A DNA stretch of 64,000 nucleotides from Aggregatibacter actinomycetemcomitans DSM 8324 (GCF_000372365.1 NZ_AQUU01000011.1:26344-90343), one strand, 5' to 3'. Counted from the first letter of the stretch, positions 45,352 through 56,127 are shown. Notes: generated by a model from the letters alone, not told the origin. A program made the numbers and translations.

Positions 45352-46278
45352 ATGATTATCGTAACAGGCGGCGCGGGCTTTATCGGCAGCAACATCGTCA
45401 AAGCATTAAACGACATGGGATGCAAAGATATTTTAGTGGTGGATAACTTAAAAGACGGCACCAAATTCATCAACTTAGTGGATTTAGACATCGCCGACTA
45501 TTGCGACAAAGAAGACTTCATCGCGTCCATCATCGCCGGCGACGATTTGGGCGACATCGACGCCGTGTTCCACGAAGGCGCGTGCTCCGCCACCACCGAA
45601 TGGGACGGCAAATACATCATGCACAACAACTACGAATATTCCAAAGAGTTACTGCATTACTGTCTGGATCGCCAAATTCCGTTCCTCTACGCCTCCAGTG
45701 CCGCCACCTACGGTGACAAAACCGAATTCCGCGAAGAACGCGAGTTTGAAGGCCCGTTAAATGTGTACGGCTATTCCAAATTTTTATTCGACCAATATGT
45801 ACGTGCCATTTTGCCGGAAGCGCAATCGCCGGTGTGTGGTTTCCGTTACTTCAACGTGTACGGCCCGCGCGAAGGACACAAAGGCTCCATGGCAAGCGTA
45901 GCGTTCCACTTAAACAACCAAATTCTGAAAGGCGAAAACCCGAAACTGTTCGCCGGCAGCGAACACTTCCACCGTGATTTCGTCTATGTGGGCGATGTAG
46001 CAGCAATAAATATCTGGTGCTGGCAAAACAAGGTTTCCGGCATTTTCAACTGCGGCACCGGCAACGCCGAATCCTTCGCCGAAGTGGCAAAAGCCGTTAT
46101 CAAATTCCACAACAAAGGCGAAGTGGAAACCATCCCGTTCCCGGAACATTTAAAATCCCACTACCAAGAATACACCCAAGCGGACTTAACCAAACTCCGC
46201 GCCACCGGCTACGACAAACCGTTCAAAACCGTGGCGGAAGGCGTCGCGGAATATATGGCGTGGTTAAATCGTAAATAG
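45352..46278 (+). CDS. hldD: ADP-L-glycero-D-manno-heptose-6-epimerase
   Basis: Last step of ADP-heptose synthesis for the LPS inner core. 308 residues. Rossmann motif [15 protein letters not shown], catalytic [13 protein letters not shown] (YxxxK), [14 protein letters not shown] and [14 protein letters not shown], all standard for HldD/RfaD. In relatives hldD is usually directly followed by waaF; here a Fic gene lies between. Confidence 0.96.
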   Translation: MIIVTGGAGFIGSNIVKALNDMGCKDILVVDNLKDGTKFINLVDLDIADYCDKEDFIASIIAGDDLGDIDAVFHEGACSATTEWDGKYIMHNNYEYSKELLHYCLDRQIPFLYASSAATYGDKTEFREEREFEGPLNVYGYSKFLFDQYVRAILPEAQSPVCGFRYFNVYGPREGHKGSMASVAFHLNNQILKGENPKLFAGSEHFHRDFVYVGDVAAINIWCWQNKVSGIFNCGTGNAESFAEVAKAVIKFHNKGEVETIPFPEHLKSHYQEYTQADLTKLRATGYDKPFKTVAEGVAEYMAWLNRK

Positions 46279-46326
46279 AACGAAAGAATCTGTTTTAGCA
46301 GAGAAATTCAAACGAAAAACAGCGTA

Positions 46327-46371
46327 TAAGTACGGTTAAAATCCATCGTGTTTTTTAGCCGCACTTTTGAA
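46327..46371 (+). terminator. Imperfect USS-pair terminator after hldD
   Basis: AAGTACGGTTAAAA pairs imperfectly with TTTTTTAGCCGCACTTTT. One arm has a mutated USS core (GTACGGT). Confidence 0.5.
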
Positions 46372-46385
46372 AATAGCAATGACAA

Positions 46386-46416
46386 ATAAGGCAAATAATT
46401 ATATTATTTGCCTTAT
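46386..46416. promoter_or_regulatory. Perfect 14-base palindrome upstream of the Fic gene
   Basis: ATAAGGCAAATAAT (46386-46399), TAT, ATTATTTGCCTTAT (46403-46416). A further partial copy (AAGGCGAATAAT) follows at 46422-46433. It ends 31 bases before the fic start codon. The Fic protein has a C-terminal winged helix, so self-regulation at this palindrome is a plausible inference. Confidence 0.65.
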
Positions 46417-46447
46417 ATTTTAAGGCGAATAATAAGGTAATTGCGGC

Positions 46448-47575
46448 ATGGAACAACAATATATTTGGCAGAAGGTAAATTGGCGGCAATGGGAATACGA
46501 CTTGCCACAGTTACTTCCGCTATTAAACCAAGCCCATTATCAACAGGGCTTACTGCTGGGAAGATTGTTGGATATCGGTTTAGGTGAGCGTGAACAGATC
46601 TGCCTTCAGGCATTAACCAACAGTGTCCTCAAAAGTAGTGAAATCGAAGGCGAAATGCTCAATGCACAATCCGTGCGTTCTTCCCTGGCTCGCCGTTTAG
46701 GCGTTAATATCGGCGGATTAACCGCAACGGATCGTGCCGTCGAAGGCGTCGTAGAAATGACGTTAAATGCCACTGAACAGTTTGATAGCCCACTTACTCT
46801 AGAACGGCTGTTCGGCTGGCATGCCGCACTTTTCCCAAGCGGTTATAGCGGAATGGTAAGAATTCGGACGGCACAATTGCGCGATGATAACAATGGTGCA
46901 ATGCAAGTAATTTCAGGGAGAATCGGGAGACAAAAAATTCATTTTCAGGCACCGCCGGCTGAACAACTTGAAAAGGAATTAATGTTATTTCTAACCTGGC
47001 TGAATGATTCGAACCAACTGCTTGATCCTTTTATTAAAACCGGCATCGCTCATCTCTGGTTTTTAACTCTGCACCCTTTTGAAGATGGTAATGGTCGCAT
47101 TGCACGTGCTATTGCGGATTATTTGCTTGCCAAAGCTGATAGAAACCCACAACGGTTTTACAGCCTGTCTGCCCAAATCCAAAAAGAGCGGTCGAGTTAT
47201 TATGTGATTTTAGAGCAAACCCAGAAAGGCGAAACCAACTTAACCCAATGGCTGATGTGGTTTTTAGCCTGTTTAATCAATGCCATGAAGCAGGCACAGG
47301 AAACCTTGGATAAAGTTTTACTGAAAACCCGATACTGGCAATCCTGGCATCGGTTTTCGCTCAATGAACGGCAAATTAAAGTTCTCAATCTTATGTTAGA
47401 TGGCTTTGAAGGCAAACTTGGCAATAAAAAATATGCCGCCTTAACCAAAGTGTCGCGGGACACCGCCTTGCGGGATCTCACGGATTTAGTCGCAAAAAAT
47501 ATATTGAAACGCGCGGAAGAAGGCGGGCGGAGCATTCATTATGAATTAACACCCCCGGATTTATCACAAGTTTAA
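46448..47575 (+). CDS. Fic-domain AMP-transferase with N-terminal inhibitory motif and C-terminal winged helix
   Basis: 375 residues. N-terminal DUF4172-like region with YIWQKxxWRQW; inhibitory helix SSEIEGE (about 58-64, the S/TxxxE(G/N) motif, so self-inhibited class); full catalytic motif HPFEDGNGRIAR (about residues 215-226), and a C-terminal winged-helix part (KKYAALTKVSRDTALRDLTDL). The product should adenylylate a target protein; the target is unknown. It sits between hldD and waaF with its own palindromic promoter. Confidence 0.9.
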   Translation: MEQQYIWQKVNWRQWEYDLPQLLPLLNQAHYQQGLLLGRLLDIGLGEREQICLQALTNSVLKSSEIEGEMLNAQSVRSSLARRLGVNIGGLTATDRAVEGVVEMTLNATEQFDSPLTLERLFGWHAALFPSGYSGMVRIRTAQLRDDNNGAMQVISGRIGRQKIHFQAPPAEQLEKELMLFLTWLNDSNQLLDPFIKTGIAHLWFLTLHPFEDGNGRIARAIADYLLAKADRNPQRFYSLSAQIQKERSSYYVILEQTQKGETNLTQWLMWFLACLINAMKQAQETLDKVLLKTRYWQSWHRFSLNERQIKVLNLMLDGFEGKLGNKKYAALTKVSRDTALRDLTDLVAKNILKRAEEGGRSIHYELTPPDLSQV

Positions 47576-47594
47576 AATCACTTAAGGTGAAAAA

Positions 47595-48638
47595 ATGAAT
47601 ATCCTGATTATCGGCCCGTCTTGGGTCGGCGATATGATGATGTCGCACAGTTTGTATCAACAGCTCAAATTGCAATATCCCCATTGCCACATCGATGTGA
47701 TAGCGCCTAATTGGTGCAAACCGTTGTTGGCGCGCATGCCGGAGGTGCGGAATGCCATTGAGATGCCACTCGGGCACGGGAAATTTGCGTTGTGTGAGCG
47801 TTATCGTTTGGGCAAGGCGTTGCGCAACCAATATGACATGGCGATTGTGTTGCCGAATTCGCTGAAATCGGCGTTTATTCCGTTGTTTGCGAAAATTGCC
47901 GTGCGGCGCGGTTGGAAAGGGGAAAGCCGTTATTGGCTGCTCAATGACTTACGCCATAACAAACGGGATTACCCGATGATGGTGCAACGTTATGTGGCGT
48001 TGGCGTTTGAAAAAAATTCCGTGCCGAAAGCCGTTGAGATTCCTGTGCTGAAGCCTTATTTAACCGTCGAACCTAGCCGGCAGGCGGCGACCTTAAAAAC
48101 GTTTGAAAAACCGACCGCACTTTTAGGCAGGCGTCCGATTGTCGGTTTTTGCCCCGGCGCGGAATTCGGTCCGGCGAAGCGTTGGCCGCATTATCATTAT
48201 GCCGAACTGGCGCGGATGCTTATTGAAAAAGGTTATGCAGTGGAACTTTTCGGCTCGCCGAAAGATGTGGACGCCGGCGAACAAATCCGTAACGCCTTGC
48301 CTGTCGAACTGCAGCCTTTCTGCTTGAATCTGGCGGGACAAACCAATCTCAATCAGGCGGTGGATTTAATCGCCAACTGCACCGCCGTCGTCAGTAACGA
48401 CAGCGGTTTAATGCACATTGCCGCGGCGACCGATCGCCCGTTAGTGGCGCTTTACGGCCCAACCAGCCCCGCTTACACCCCCCCGTTATCGGACAATGCC
48501 GAAATCATTCGGTTAATAGAAGGGGATTTGATTAAAGTACGCAAAAGCGCCGACAGCACGGAAGGCTATCATCAGAGTTTGATCGATATTACGCCGCAGC
48601 TGGTGTTTGAAAAGTTAATGGGATTACTCAATCAATAG
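47595..48638 (+). CDS. waaF: ADP-heptose:LPS heptosyltransferase II
   Basis: Adds the second heptose to the LPS inner core at the cytoplasmic membrane. 347 residues, GT9 family. N-terminus MNILIIGPSWVGDMMMSHSL, VLPNSLKSAFIP, FCPGAEFGPAKRWP, FGSPKD, CTAVVSNDSGLMHIAAA and LVALYGPTSP are the WaaF signatures. Follows the Fic gene by 19 bases, so Fic and waaF may share a transcript. Confidence 0.95.
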   Translation: MNILIIGPSWVGDMMMSHSLYQQLKLQYPHCHIDVIAPNWCKPLLARMPEVRNAIEMPLGHGKFALCERYRLGKALRNQYDMAIVLPNSLKSAFIPLFAKIAVRRGWKGESRYWLLNDLRHNKRDYPMMVQRYVALAFEKNSVPKAVEIPVLKPYLTVEPSRQAATLKTFEKPTALLGRRPIVGFCPGAEFGPAKRWPHYHYAELARMLIEKGYAVELFGSPKDVDAGEQIRNALPVELQPFCLNLAGQTNLNQAVDLIANCTAVVSNDSGLMHIAAATDRPLVALYGPTSPAYTPPLSDNAEIIRLIEGDLIKVRKSADSTEGYHQSLIDITPQLVFEKLMGLLNQ

Positions 48639-48644
48639 CCACCT

Positions 48645-48673
48645 GACCGCACAAAAGTGCGGTCATTTTTTTC
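48645..48673 (+). terminator. USS-pair terminator after waaF
   Basis: GACCGCAC (48645-48652), loop AAAA, GTGCGGTC (48657-48664), then ATTTTTTT. Perfect stem with a four-base loop. Confidence 0.92.
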
Positions 48674-48755
48674 TTTGAATTTCGCATTAAACCCTTTGGG
48701 GGCAATACGTTAAAAGATCTATACTATTGCCCTGATTTACTTTTTCGGAGTTGTT

Positions 48756-50651
48756 ATGCCGGATCGCTCACCTAATATCACGACACATGATCCTTTCGGC
48801 AGCTTGTTGGGTTACGCGCCCGGCGGTGTTGCCATTTATTCTTCAGATTACAACACAGCGGATGCGCAGGAATACCCTGACGATGCCGCCTTTCGTAGCT
48901 ATCTCGGCGGCGAATACATGGGCTACAAATGGCAATGCGTGGAATTCGCCCGTCGCTATCTTTATCTCAATTACGGCATGGTGTTCACCGATGTGGGCAT
49001 GGCGTATGAAATTTTTTCCTTACGCTTTTTGCGCCAAGTGGTGAATGACGCCCTGTTGCCGTTGCAAGCCTTTGCCAACGGCGGCAAACGGGCGCCGGAA
49101 TGCGGGGCATTGCTCATTTGGCAGGAAGGCGGCGAATTTAAGCACACCGGGCATGTGGCGGTGATTACTGAAGTATTGGCGGACAAAGTGCGTATCGCCG
49201 AGCAAAACGTGATTCACTCCCGCCTGCCAAGCGGTCAACAATGGACACGTGAGCTGCCGATGACGGTTACGGCTGGGAGATACCGCCTGCAAGACACCTT
49301 TGATGACACGGAAATTCTCGGCTGGATGATTCAAACGGACAACGAGGAATTTAGTCTGCCGCAACCGATGCCGGCGCCGGAGAAACTCACCATTCATGCA
49401 GAACACATTGAAAATCAGGGACAATTCGCCGCCAATTGGCTGAATGAAGACAACCCGCTGGAAGCGGCTTACGTGAAGGCAATGAAGGGACACATCGTCA
49501 ATCATGGCGATCAATATCGCTATTTTGCCCTTTCCGAAAGCGCACAACATGAGCTGATTCGCGCCACCAATGAGCTGCATTTGATGTATTTGCACGCCAC
49601 CGACAAGGTGCTGAAAGACGATAAGTTATTGCAATATTTCAATATTCCGAAACTGCTGTGGCCGCGTTTACGCTTATCCTGGCAAAATCGTCGTTATCAA
49701 ACCATCACCGGCAGAATGGATTTTTGTTTGGATGAACGCGGTTTGAAAGTTTATGAATACAACACCGATTCCGCCTCTTGTCACGCAGAAGCGGGGGCGA
49801 TTTTGCCCCATTGGGCGGCACTGGCGGGTTTAACCTTAAGGCATGACCCTGGCGAAGGCTTACGCAATGCCTTGGCGGATACCTGGAAACACAGCCACGC
49901 CACGCCGTTGGTGCACATTATGCAGGATCACGATGCGGAAGAAGAATATCACGCCTTGTTTATGCGTGATACGCTGACGCAGGCGGGTTTTAACACCAAG
50001 ATTATCCACGGCACAGAAGGGTTGCATTGGGATACGCGCGGACAATTATTGGACGACGAAAATCAACGGGTGCAAAGCGTATGGAAAACCTGGGCATGGG
50101 AAACCGTGCTGGAACAATTACGCGAAGATGCCACCGGGCGTGAAGTGGCACCGCCGATTCGCACCGGTTATCCGGAAGATAAAGTGCGGTTGATTGACGT
50201 GTTACTTCGTCCGGAAGTGTTGGTGTATGAGCCTTTATGGACGGCAATTCCAAGCAATAAAGCGATTTTGCCGGTGTTGTGGTCGTTGTTCCCGAATCAC
50301 CGTTATTTGCTGGAAGCCGGTTTTGAACTTACGCCGAAACTCATTGCCAACGGTTATGCGCAAAAACCTATTGCCGGTCGCCGTGGCGATAACGTAAAAC
50401 TTATCGGCGAGTGCAAAACCGTCTTGGATAGCACCAACGGGTGTTTTGCTAAACAAGAAAATATCTACCAGCAATTATGGTGCTTGCCGAAAGTGGAAGA
50501 TCAATATGTGCAGGTGTGTACGTTTACCGTAGGCGGGCATTATGCCGGCAGTTGTTTGCGCTCCGACCCGACCCGCGTGATTGTGGGCGACAGCGATATG
50601 CAACCGTTGCGAATATTGAGCGACAAAGTGTTTACGCAAAAAGCAAAATAG
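48756..50651 (+). CDS. gss: Bifunctional glutathionylspermidine amidase/synthetase
   Basis: Makes and breaks glutathionylspermidine. 631 residues. N-terminal CHAP-type amidase (to about 200): GGEYMGYKWQCVEFARRYL with Cys61 as nucleophile (Cys59 in E. coli) and HTGHVAVITEV with the catalytic His. C-terminal ATP-grasp synthetase: GRMDFCLDERGLKVYEYNTDSA, ILPVLWSLFPNH, GRRGDNVKLI and CTFTVGGHYAGSC. RBS CGGAG. Stands alone with terminators on both sides. Confidence 0.92.
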   Translation: MPDRSPNITTHDPFGSLLGYAPGGVAIYSSDYNTADAQEYPDDAAFRSYLGGEYMGYKWQCVEFARRYLYLNYGMVFTDVGMAYEIFSLRFLRQVVNDALLPLQAFANGGKRAPECGALLIWQEGGEFKHTGHVAVITEVLADKVRIAEQNVIHSRLPSGQQWTRELPMTVTAGRYRLQDTFDDTEILGWMIQTDNEEFSLPQPMPAPEKLTIHAEHIENQGQFAANWLNEDNPLEAAYVKAMKGHIVNHGDQYRYFALSESAQHELIRATNELHLMYLHATDKVLKDDKLLQYFNIPKLLWPRLRLSWQNRRYQTITGRMDFCLDERGLKVYEYNTDSASCHAEAGAILPHWAALAGLTLRHDPGEGLRNALADTWKHSHATPLVHIMQDHDAEEEYHALFMRDTLTQAGFNTKIIHGTEGLHWDTRGQLLDDENQRVQSVWKTWAWETVLEQLREDATGREVAPPIRTGYPEDKVRLIDVLLRPEVLVYEPLWTAIPSNKAILPVLWSLFPNHRYLLEAGFELTPKLIANGYAQKPIAGRRGDNVKLIGECKTVLDSTNGCFAKQENIYQQLWCLPKVEDQYVQVCTFTVGGHYAGSCLRSDPTRVIVGDSDMQPLRILSDKVFTQKAK

Positions 50652-50668
50652 TCTCAAGCTAGGATCAA

Positions 50669-50698
50669 AATAGGCACCTTGAAAGTGCCTATTTCATT
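50669..50698. terminator. Terminator after gss
   Basis: AATAGGCAC (50669-50677), loop CTTGAAA, GTGCCTATT (50685-50693), then TCATT. Between convergent gss and napC. Confidence 0.7.
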
Positions 50699-50736
50699 AG
50701 AAAGTGCGGTCAAAAAACACAGCGTTTTTTATATGC

Positions 50737-51372
50737 TTATTTTTTGCCTTGTTCTTCTGCCGGTTTCACTTCCGTATCTTGCAACCAACCCGGTGCAACC
50801 CGGCTCATATCCGGCAACTCGTGCGCAATACCTTTATGGCAATCAATACAGGTTTTGCCGTTTTCCTGCGCAAATTTGTGCATTCTTTGTGCCACGGTTT
50901 TTTGTTGGGAGAAATCCATACGATCCATTTTGTGGCAGTTGCGACATTCTTGGGAATCGTTGGCTTTCATGCGCTCCCACTCGTTTTCCGCCATGTGCGG
51001 ACGACGGGCATTGAATTTCTCCAACGTATCGGTTAAGCCCATATAATGCGCGTACACTTCTTTTGCCGCCACCATTTTACGCCACATTTTCGGTCCGAAT
51101 TCATGGGGAACATGACAATCCGGACAGCTGGCGCTCACGCCGGTGCGGGTTTGATAATGTACGCTGTGCAAATATTCCGGGTACGCATCATTCATGTGAC
51201 AGCCGGCACAAAATTGCTCGGTGTTGGTTTGTTCCAAGCCGTAGTTAAAACCGACCCAGGACAAAATACCGCCGATAAAGGATAAGACGATAATCGTGCC
51301 TACCGCAATACGGCTAGGCGATCTGAACCAACGCCAGAATCGCACTAAAATATTTGGTTTCTTCGCTGACAT
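50737..51372 (-). CDS. napC: Membrane-anchored tetraheme cytochrome NapC
   Basis: Passes electrons from menaquinol to NapAB. 211 residues from ATG 51372 (AGAGGTGG upstream). One N-terminal membrane helix, then four haem motifs CAGCH, CPDCH, CRNCH and CIDCH, as in NapC/NirT. Last gene of napDAGHBC, 13 bases behind napB. Confidence 0.95.
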   Translation of the reverse strand: MSAKKPNILVRFWRWFRSPSRIAVGTIIVLSFIGGILSWVGFNYGLEQTNTEQFCAGCHMNDAYPEYLHSVHYQTRTGVSASCPDCHVPHEFGPKMWRKMVAAKEVYAHYMGLTDTLEKFNARRPHMAENEWERMKANDSQECRNCHKMDRMDFSQQKTVAQRMHKFAQENGKTCIDCHKGIAHELPDMSRVAPGWLQDTEVKPAEEQGKK

Positions 51373-51385
51373 AACCACCTCTTAA

Positions 51386-51835
51386 TTACTGTCCGTAACC
51401 TTTCATCGGTTTGAATTCGTTTGGCACGATTGGCTCAACATCGGATTGAGAAACGTGGCATTGTAAGCAGAAATAACGACGCGGAGAGGAGCTGGAGCCG
51501 AGGTTGCCGTCGCGATCCATAAAGTGCGTCGGGCTGATACGGGTTGCACCGGTCACGCGCGACGCTTCAACGCTGTGGCAGTTTAAGCATTGGTTCACGT
51601 TTTTGGTGACCTGATAATTTTTCACACTATGCGGCACCATTGGCGGTTGATTCACATAGTTTAAGGCAGGCAGTTCGCTTTGTTTCGGTGCATCATGAAA
51701 TGCCGGCGAGACACTTTCCGGTGAATTATGGAAAAAATCTCCAGCGCCTTCCGTCGGCTGTTGCGCCATAACGGACGTCGCGAACAATGCCGTAAATAGC
51801 GCACCGCTAAAAGCAAATACGTTGTTTCTAATCAT
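51386..51835 (-). CDS. napB: Periplasmic diheme cytochrome NapB
   Basis: Small electron-transfer subunit of periplasmic nitrate reductase. 149 residues from ATG 51835 (GGGGGAG upstream). Signal peptide ending VMAQ, QPPMVPHSVKNYQVTKN, two haem motifs CLNCH and CLQCH, and ISPTHFMDRDG between them, all typical. Confidence 0.95.
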   Translation of the reverse strand: MIRNNVFAFSGALFTALFATSVMAQQPTEGAGDFFHNSPESVSPAFHDAPKQSELPALNYVNQPPMVPHSVKNYQVTKNVNQCLNCHSVEASRVTGATRISPTHFMDRDGNLGSSSSPRRYFCLQCHVSQSDVEPIVPNEFKPMKGYGQ

Positions 51836-51872
51836 TTTAATCACTCCCCCGAATGATGGAATTTTTTTATTT

Positions 51873-52754
51873 TTATTGGTTTAGGGTGACGATAGGAATG
51901 TCGTTATTAAACCGATGGCTAAAAGTTAATACGTTTTCAGCGCAGACATCAATGCAACGCCCGCAACTGATGCAATCTTGCGAAAGCACTAACAAGCTTT
52001 CGTTATTTTTTCCGTGTAATGGCGAACGCAACACTTGGGGTTCCGGGCAAACGTTGTAGCAATCCATGCAATTGTCACATCTTGCCCGATCAATCACTTT
52101 GATCCGAATCAGACTTTTCGCACCAATGACGCCATAGGTTGCGCCAATAGGACACAAATGCCCGCACCAACCGTGTTCAACAATGAATAAATCAAACAGA
52201 AATACCGCTAAAATCAACCATGCCGTCGCTCCGAAACTATAAATTAAAGCGCGACCTAACGCCGCCACCGGATTAATCCATTCCCACAGTAACAAACCGC
52301 TGACTGCACTGCCGACTAAAATCATCAGCAAAATGGCATAACGTAACCCGCGCGGAATTTTTGCCGTTTGGCGAATGCCCAGTTTCCGGCGAATCCAGGC
52401 GGCGCAATCGGTAACCACATTCAGCGGACAAACCCAGCCGCAGAAAACTTTGCTACCTAACAACGCATACAACGTAAAGATAATCAACGCGCCGATGAGG
52501 GTCAGGGTTCCCGGTAAATGCCTCGTGGAAAGGCTTTCCAACGTAATTAACGGATCACTTAACGGAATCACATCGAAAAGCAGACTTCCGCTGTAATTGC
52601 CTTTTAAAATCCACACGCCAAAGTAAGGACCGCTTAAAAACATCATCAGGATGCCGAATTGCGTGAGCCTACGCCAAAACAAGAAGCGATAGGCATGCCA
52701 CCAGCCCAGTTTTTCCCGCGCCTCTTTGCCTGCAAATTTTGGTGAATTCGCCAT
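51873..52754 (-). CDS. napH: Quinol dehydrogenase membrane component NapH
   Basis: Integral membrane iron-sulfur protein that with NapG sends electrons to NapA. 293 residues from ATG 52754, which overlaps the napG stop (TAATG). Four membrane segments, twin CxxxCP motifs (FCGWVCPLN, WCGHLCP) and two 4Fe-4S clusters (CDNCMDCYNVCP, CISCGRCIDVC). A much longer open frame upstream lies within napG and is an artefact. Confidence 0.94.
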   Translation of the reverse strand: MANSPKFAGKEAREKLGWWHAYRFLFWRRLTQFGILMMFLSGPYFGVWILKGNYSGSLLFDVIPLSDPLITLESLSTRHLPGTLTLIGALIIFTLYALLGSKVFCGWVCPLNVVTDCAAWIRRKLGIRQTAKIPRGLRYAILLMILVGSAVSGLLLWEWINPVAALGRALIYSFGATAWLILAVFLFDLFIVEHGWCGHLCPIGATYGVIGAKSLIRIKVIDRARCDNCMDCYNVCPEPQVLRSPLHGKNNESLLVLSQDCISCGRCIDVCAENVLTFSHRFNNDIPIVTLNQ

Positions 52755-53569
52755 TATTTGCCTCCCAATGTCGGTGCCAGAATCGGCTCCGGAATGTCTT
52801 CTGCGCCCATTACCGGCATTGTGGCTTCCGGCATACGGGTCGGCATCGAAATCAAATCTTTCGGCGCCAAGGAATGTCCGGCTTTCGCCTTTTCTTCCCA
52901 ACCCAAACGATAATGTTTGCCTAACATGCCTTTCGCCAAATGCATCGGTAATACTTTGATTGCCGCTTCTTCCAAGACACACGCTTGTTCGCATTTGCCA
53001 CAGCCGGTACAGCCATCGGAATGCACCGTCGGAATAAACACCGCGTGCTTGCCGGTGCGCTCATTACGATGGCTTTCCAGCGTAATGGCTTTATCAATCA
53101 ACGGACAAACCCGATAACACACATCGCAACGCAAGCCTTGCCAGTTCAAGCAGGTTTCATGATCCAGCAACACCGCCAGCCCCATACGGGATTGATTAAT
53201 ATCCTGCGCCTCACGATCTAACGCACCGCTCGGACACGCATGGGCGCAAGGAATATCCGGACACATTTCGCAAGGTTTATCGCGCGCGATAAAATACGGC
53301 GTCCCCGCTTCCATTGGTGATAGCAACGATGCCAAATGCAACATATCATAAGGGCAGGCTTGCACGCACTGACCGCAACGAATGCAGGCGGAGGCAAATT
53401 TCTCGTCACTTTCGATGGCGAAAGGTGGACGCAATGCCACGCCTTCACGTGCCAAACTTTGTTTTTGCTGTAAGCCAAGTAACAAGCCAAGCCCAACAAG
53501 CCCGCCCGCAGTACGGGTGGCGTCTTTGAGAAATTTACGGCGTTCGGGCGTTACAGTCGGTTTTTGCAT
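52754..53569 (-). CDS. napG: Ferredoxin-type protein NapG
   Basis: Periplasmic iron-sulfur protein partnering NapH. 271 residues from ATG 53569. Tat signal [16 protein letters not shown]; four Cys clusters: [35 protein letters not shown] and [11 protein letters not shown]. Coupled to napH by overlapping stop and start. Confidence 0.94.
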   Translation of the reverse strand: MQKPTVTPERRKFLKDATRTAGGLVGLGLLLGLQQKQSLAREGVALRPPFAIESDEKFASACIRCGQCVQACPYDMLHLASLLSPMEAGTPYFIARDKPCEMCPDIPCAHACPSGALDREAQDINQSRMGLAVLLDHETCLNWQGLRCDVCYRVCPLIDKAITLESHRNERTGKHAVFIPTVHSDGCTGCGKCEQACVLEEAAIKVLPMHLAKGMLGKHYRLGWEEKAKAGHSLAPKDLISMPTRMPEATMPVMGAEDIPEPILAPTLGGK

Positions 53570-53587
53570 TTTCTTTTGATTTTCTGA

Positions 53588-53635
53588 CCGCACTTTTCTG
53601 GCTTGAAGACACAAAAGTGCGGTAGGTTTTTAACA
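53588..53635. other. USS-pair hairpin inside the nap operon, between napA and napG
   Basis: ACCGCACTTTT and AAAAGTGCGGT enclose 13 bases. On the nap (minus) strand no T run follows; on the plus strand AGGTTTTT does. It may tune napA versus napGHBC levels rather than end transcription. Confidence 0.5.
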
Positions 53636-53640
53636 CATTT

Positions 53641-56127
53641 TTAAGCGGCTTTTTCCACTTTCACCGCACATTTTTTGAAGTCGGTTTCTTTGGAAATCGG
53701 GTCGGTCGCGTCCAAGGTTAATTTATTCGCCAACTGACCGGCATCAAAGAAGGTTGTGTAAATCAAACCTTCCGGCACCTTGTTACGTCCGCGGGTATCT
53801 AAGAACGAAATGATTTCTCCTCGACGTGAAGCGACTTTGACTTTATCACCATGGCGTAACCCGCGCTTTTGCGCGTCTGTCGGGTGCATCCAAACCAAGT
53901 TATTCGGGAAGGAGCGGTGCAGTTCTGGTACACGACGGGTCATGGTGCCGGTGTGCCAGTGTTCCAACACGCGACCGGTACATAACCACAAATCGTATTC
54001 TTCGTCCGGTGATTCCGCAGGCGGCTCATAAGGCACGGCAAGAATAATCGCTTTTTTATCCGGATAGCCGTAGAACGCCACACCTTCCCCTTCTTTGACA
54101 TACGGGTCGTAGCCTTCGCGATAACGCCATAAGGTTTCTTTGCCGTCCACCACCGGCCAGCGTAAACCGCGTGCTTTGTGGTAAGTATCGAACGATGCCA
54201 AGTCATGTCCGTGACCGCGACCGAAGGAGGCGTATTCCTCAAATAAGCCTTTTTGCAAGTAGAAACCGAAGTGATAGGACTCATCATTCAATTGTCCTTC
54301 CGCCAATTCGCTTAACGGGAATTTATCTATTTGACCGTTGCGGTATAACACGTCATATAAGGTTTTGCCTTTGTATTCCGGATTTTTGTCCAGAATTTCC
54401 GCCGGCCACATTTCATCGGTGGTGAAATATTTGGAGAATTCTACCAATTGCCATACGTCGGATTTGGCTTCTCCCGGCGCTTTTACTTGTTGACGCCAGA
54501 ATTGGGTACGACGCTCCGCGTTACCGTAAGCGCCTTCTTTTTCCACCCACATTGCCGTTGGCAACATCAAGTCGGCGGCTAGACAGGACACCGTCGGGTA
54601 CGGATCGGACACCACAATAAAATTGTCCGGATTACGCCAGCCCGGGAAGGTTTCTCTGTTAATATTCGGACCGCCTTGCATATTGTTGGTACACATTTGC
54701 CACAACACGCGCATTTTGCCGTCTTTTAACGCACGACTTTGAGCGACCGCATGGAAGCCGAGAATATCAGTAATCACGCCGGCAGGCAATTTCCAGATTT
54801 GTTCCGCTTTTTCACGGTGTTTCGGATTGGTGACCACTAAGTCTGCCGGCAGGCGGTGGATAAACGTTCCCACTTCGCGCGCCGTACCACAAGCAGACGG
54901 TTGACCGGTTAACGAGAACGGACCGCAGCCCGGAATGGAAATTTTACCGGTCAGCAAATGGATGTTATAAATGAGGTGGTTCGCCCACACGCCGCGGGTA
55001 TGTTGGTTAAAGCCCATGGTCCAGTAAGACACCACTTTTTTCTTCGGATCGGCATACAATTTCGCCAAATTTTCCAACACATCTTTCGGCACGCCTGACA
55101 TTTCATGGGCTTTGTCTAACGTATATTCGGCGACTAAGGCTTTTAATTCATCAAAGTTACTGTCATACATTTTGCCTGCCGTTTTCACGTTTTTCGCTTT
55201 TTGTTCCAACGGATTTTCAGGGCGCAAACCATAACCAATGTCGGTTTCGCCGCGTTTGAATTTGGTATGTTTGTTGACAAAATCCCGGTTAATGGCATCG
55301 TTTTGAATCAGATAATTGATAATGTAGTTCAAAATCACCAAGTCGGTGTGCGGTTTGAAAATGAGGCTATAATCCGCCAATTCAAAACTACGATGTTCAA
55401 AAGTAGAAAGCACGGCGACTTTCACATCTTGGTTGGATAGACGACGATCGGTAATACGGGACCACAAAATCGGATGCATTTCCGCCATGTTGGAACCCCA
55501 AAGTACGAAGGCTTCGGCTTGTTCGATGTCGTCATAACAGCCCATCGGTTCATCCATGCCGAAAGTGCGCATAAAGGCAACCGCCGCAGACGCCATACAG
55601 TGACGGGCGTTAGGGTCGATGTTGTTAGAACGGAAACCGGCTTTCCACAATTTGGATTTGGCATAGCCTTCAAAAATGGTGGTCTGCCCGGAACTGAACA
55701 TCCCTACGCCGTTCGGACCTAATTCTTTCACTGCAGCTTTAAATTTTTCCGCCATGGTCTTAAACGCCACGTCCCAGCTTACCGGCGTGAAATCACCGTT
55801 TTTATCGTATTTGCCGTCTTTCATGCGCAACATCGGCTGCGTCAAACGGTCTTTACCGTACATGATTTTCGGTAAGAAATAGCCTTTAATGCAGTTCAAA
55901 CCACGGTTGACTTCCGCATCCGGATCGCCTTGTGAAGCCACAACACGACCGTCTTTGGTGCCCACCAATACCGCACAACCGGTACCGCAGAAACGGCAAA
56001 CCGCTTTATCCCATTTAATTTCGGATTCTGCAGCTTCAACATTTTTGACCGGAATACTTAACCCGGCCGCCGTTGCGGCTGCCATCGCCGCATTGGCTTT
56101 CATAAAGTCTCGACGACTTAAATTCAT
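53641..56127 (-). CDS. napA: Periplasmic nitrate reductase catalytic subunit NapA
   Basis: Molybdopterin enzyme that reduces nitrate to nitrite. 828 residues. Tat signal [17 protein letters not shown], 4Fe-4S motif [13 protein letters not shown], and the Mo-ligand region [18 protein letters not shown] with the Cys ligand. [28 protein letters not shown] and [12 protein letters not shown] complete it. Follows napD after 33 bases. Confidence 0.97.
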   Translation of the reverse strand: MNLSRRDFMKANAAMAAATAAGLSIPVKNVEAAESEIKWDKAVCRFCGTGCAVLVGTKDGRVVASQGDPDAEVNRGLNCIKGYFLPKIMYGKDRLTQPMLRMKDGKYDKNGDFTPVSWDVAFKTMAEKFKAAVKELGPNGVGMFSSGQTTIFEGYAKSKLWKAGFRSNNIDPNARHCMASAAVAFMRTFGMDEPMGCYDDIEQAEAFVLWGSNMAEMHPILWSRITDRRLSNQDVKVAVLSTFEHRSFELADYSLIFKPHTDLVILNYIINYLIQNDAINRDFVNKHTKFKRGETDIGYGLRPENPLEQKAKNVKTAGKMYDSNFDELKALVAEYTLDKAHEMSGVPKDVLENLAKLYADPKKKVVSYWTMGFNQHTRGVWANHLIYNIHLLTGKISIPGCGPFSLTGQPSACGTAREVGTFIHRLPADLVVTNPKHREKAEQIWKLPAGVITDILGFHAVAQSRALKDGKMRVLWQMCTNNMQGGPNINRETFPGWRNPDNFIVVSDPYPTVSCLAADLMLPTAMWVEKEGAYGNAERRTQFWRQQVKAPGEAKSDVWQLVEFSKYFTTDEMWPAEILDKNPEYKGKTLYDVLYRNGQIDKFPLSELAEGQLNDESYHFGFYLQKGLFEEYASFGRGHGHDLASFDTYHKARGLRWPVVDGKETLWRYREGYDPYVKEGEGVAFYGYPDKKAIILAVPYEPPAESPDEEYDLWLCTGRVLEHWHTGTMTRRVPELHRSFPNNLVWMHPTDAQKRGLRHGDKVKVASRRGEIISFLDTRGRNKVPEGLIYTTFFDAGQLANKLTLDATDPISKETDFKKCAVKVEKAA

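Noticed and set aside
49020..49595. 191-residue open frame opposite gss
   Set aside because: Antisense to the catalytic amidase region; no RBS or family resemblance.
51873..52994. Long version of NapH starting at 52994
   Set aside because: The first 80 residues come from the napG coding region in another frame; ATG 52754 overlaps the napG stop and gives the normal NapH start.
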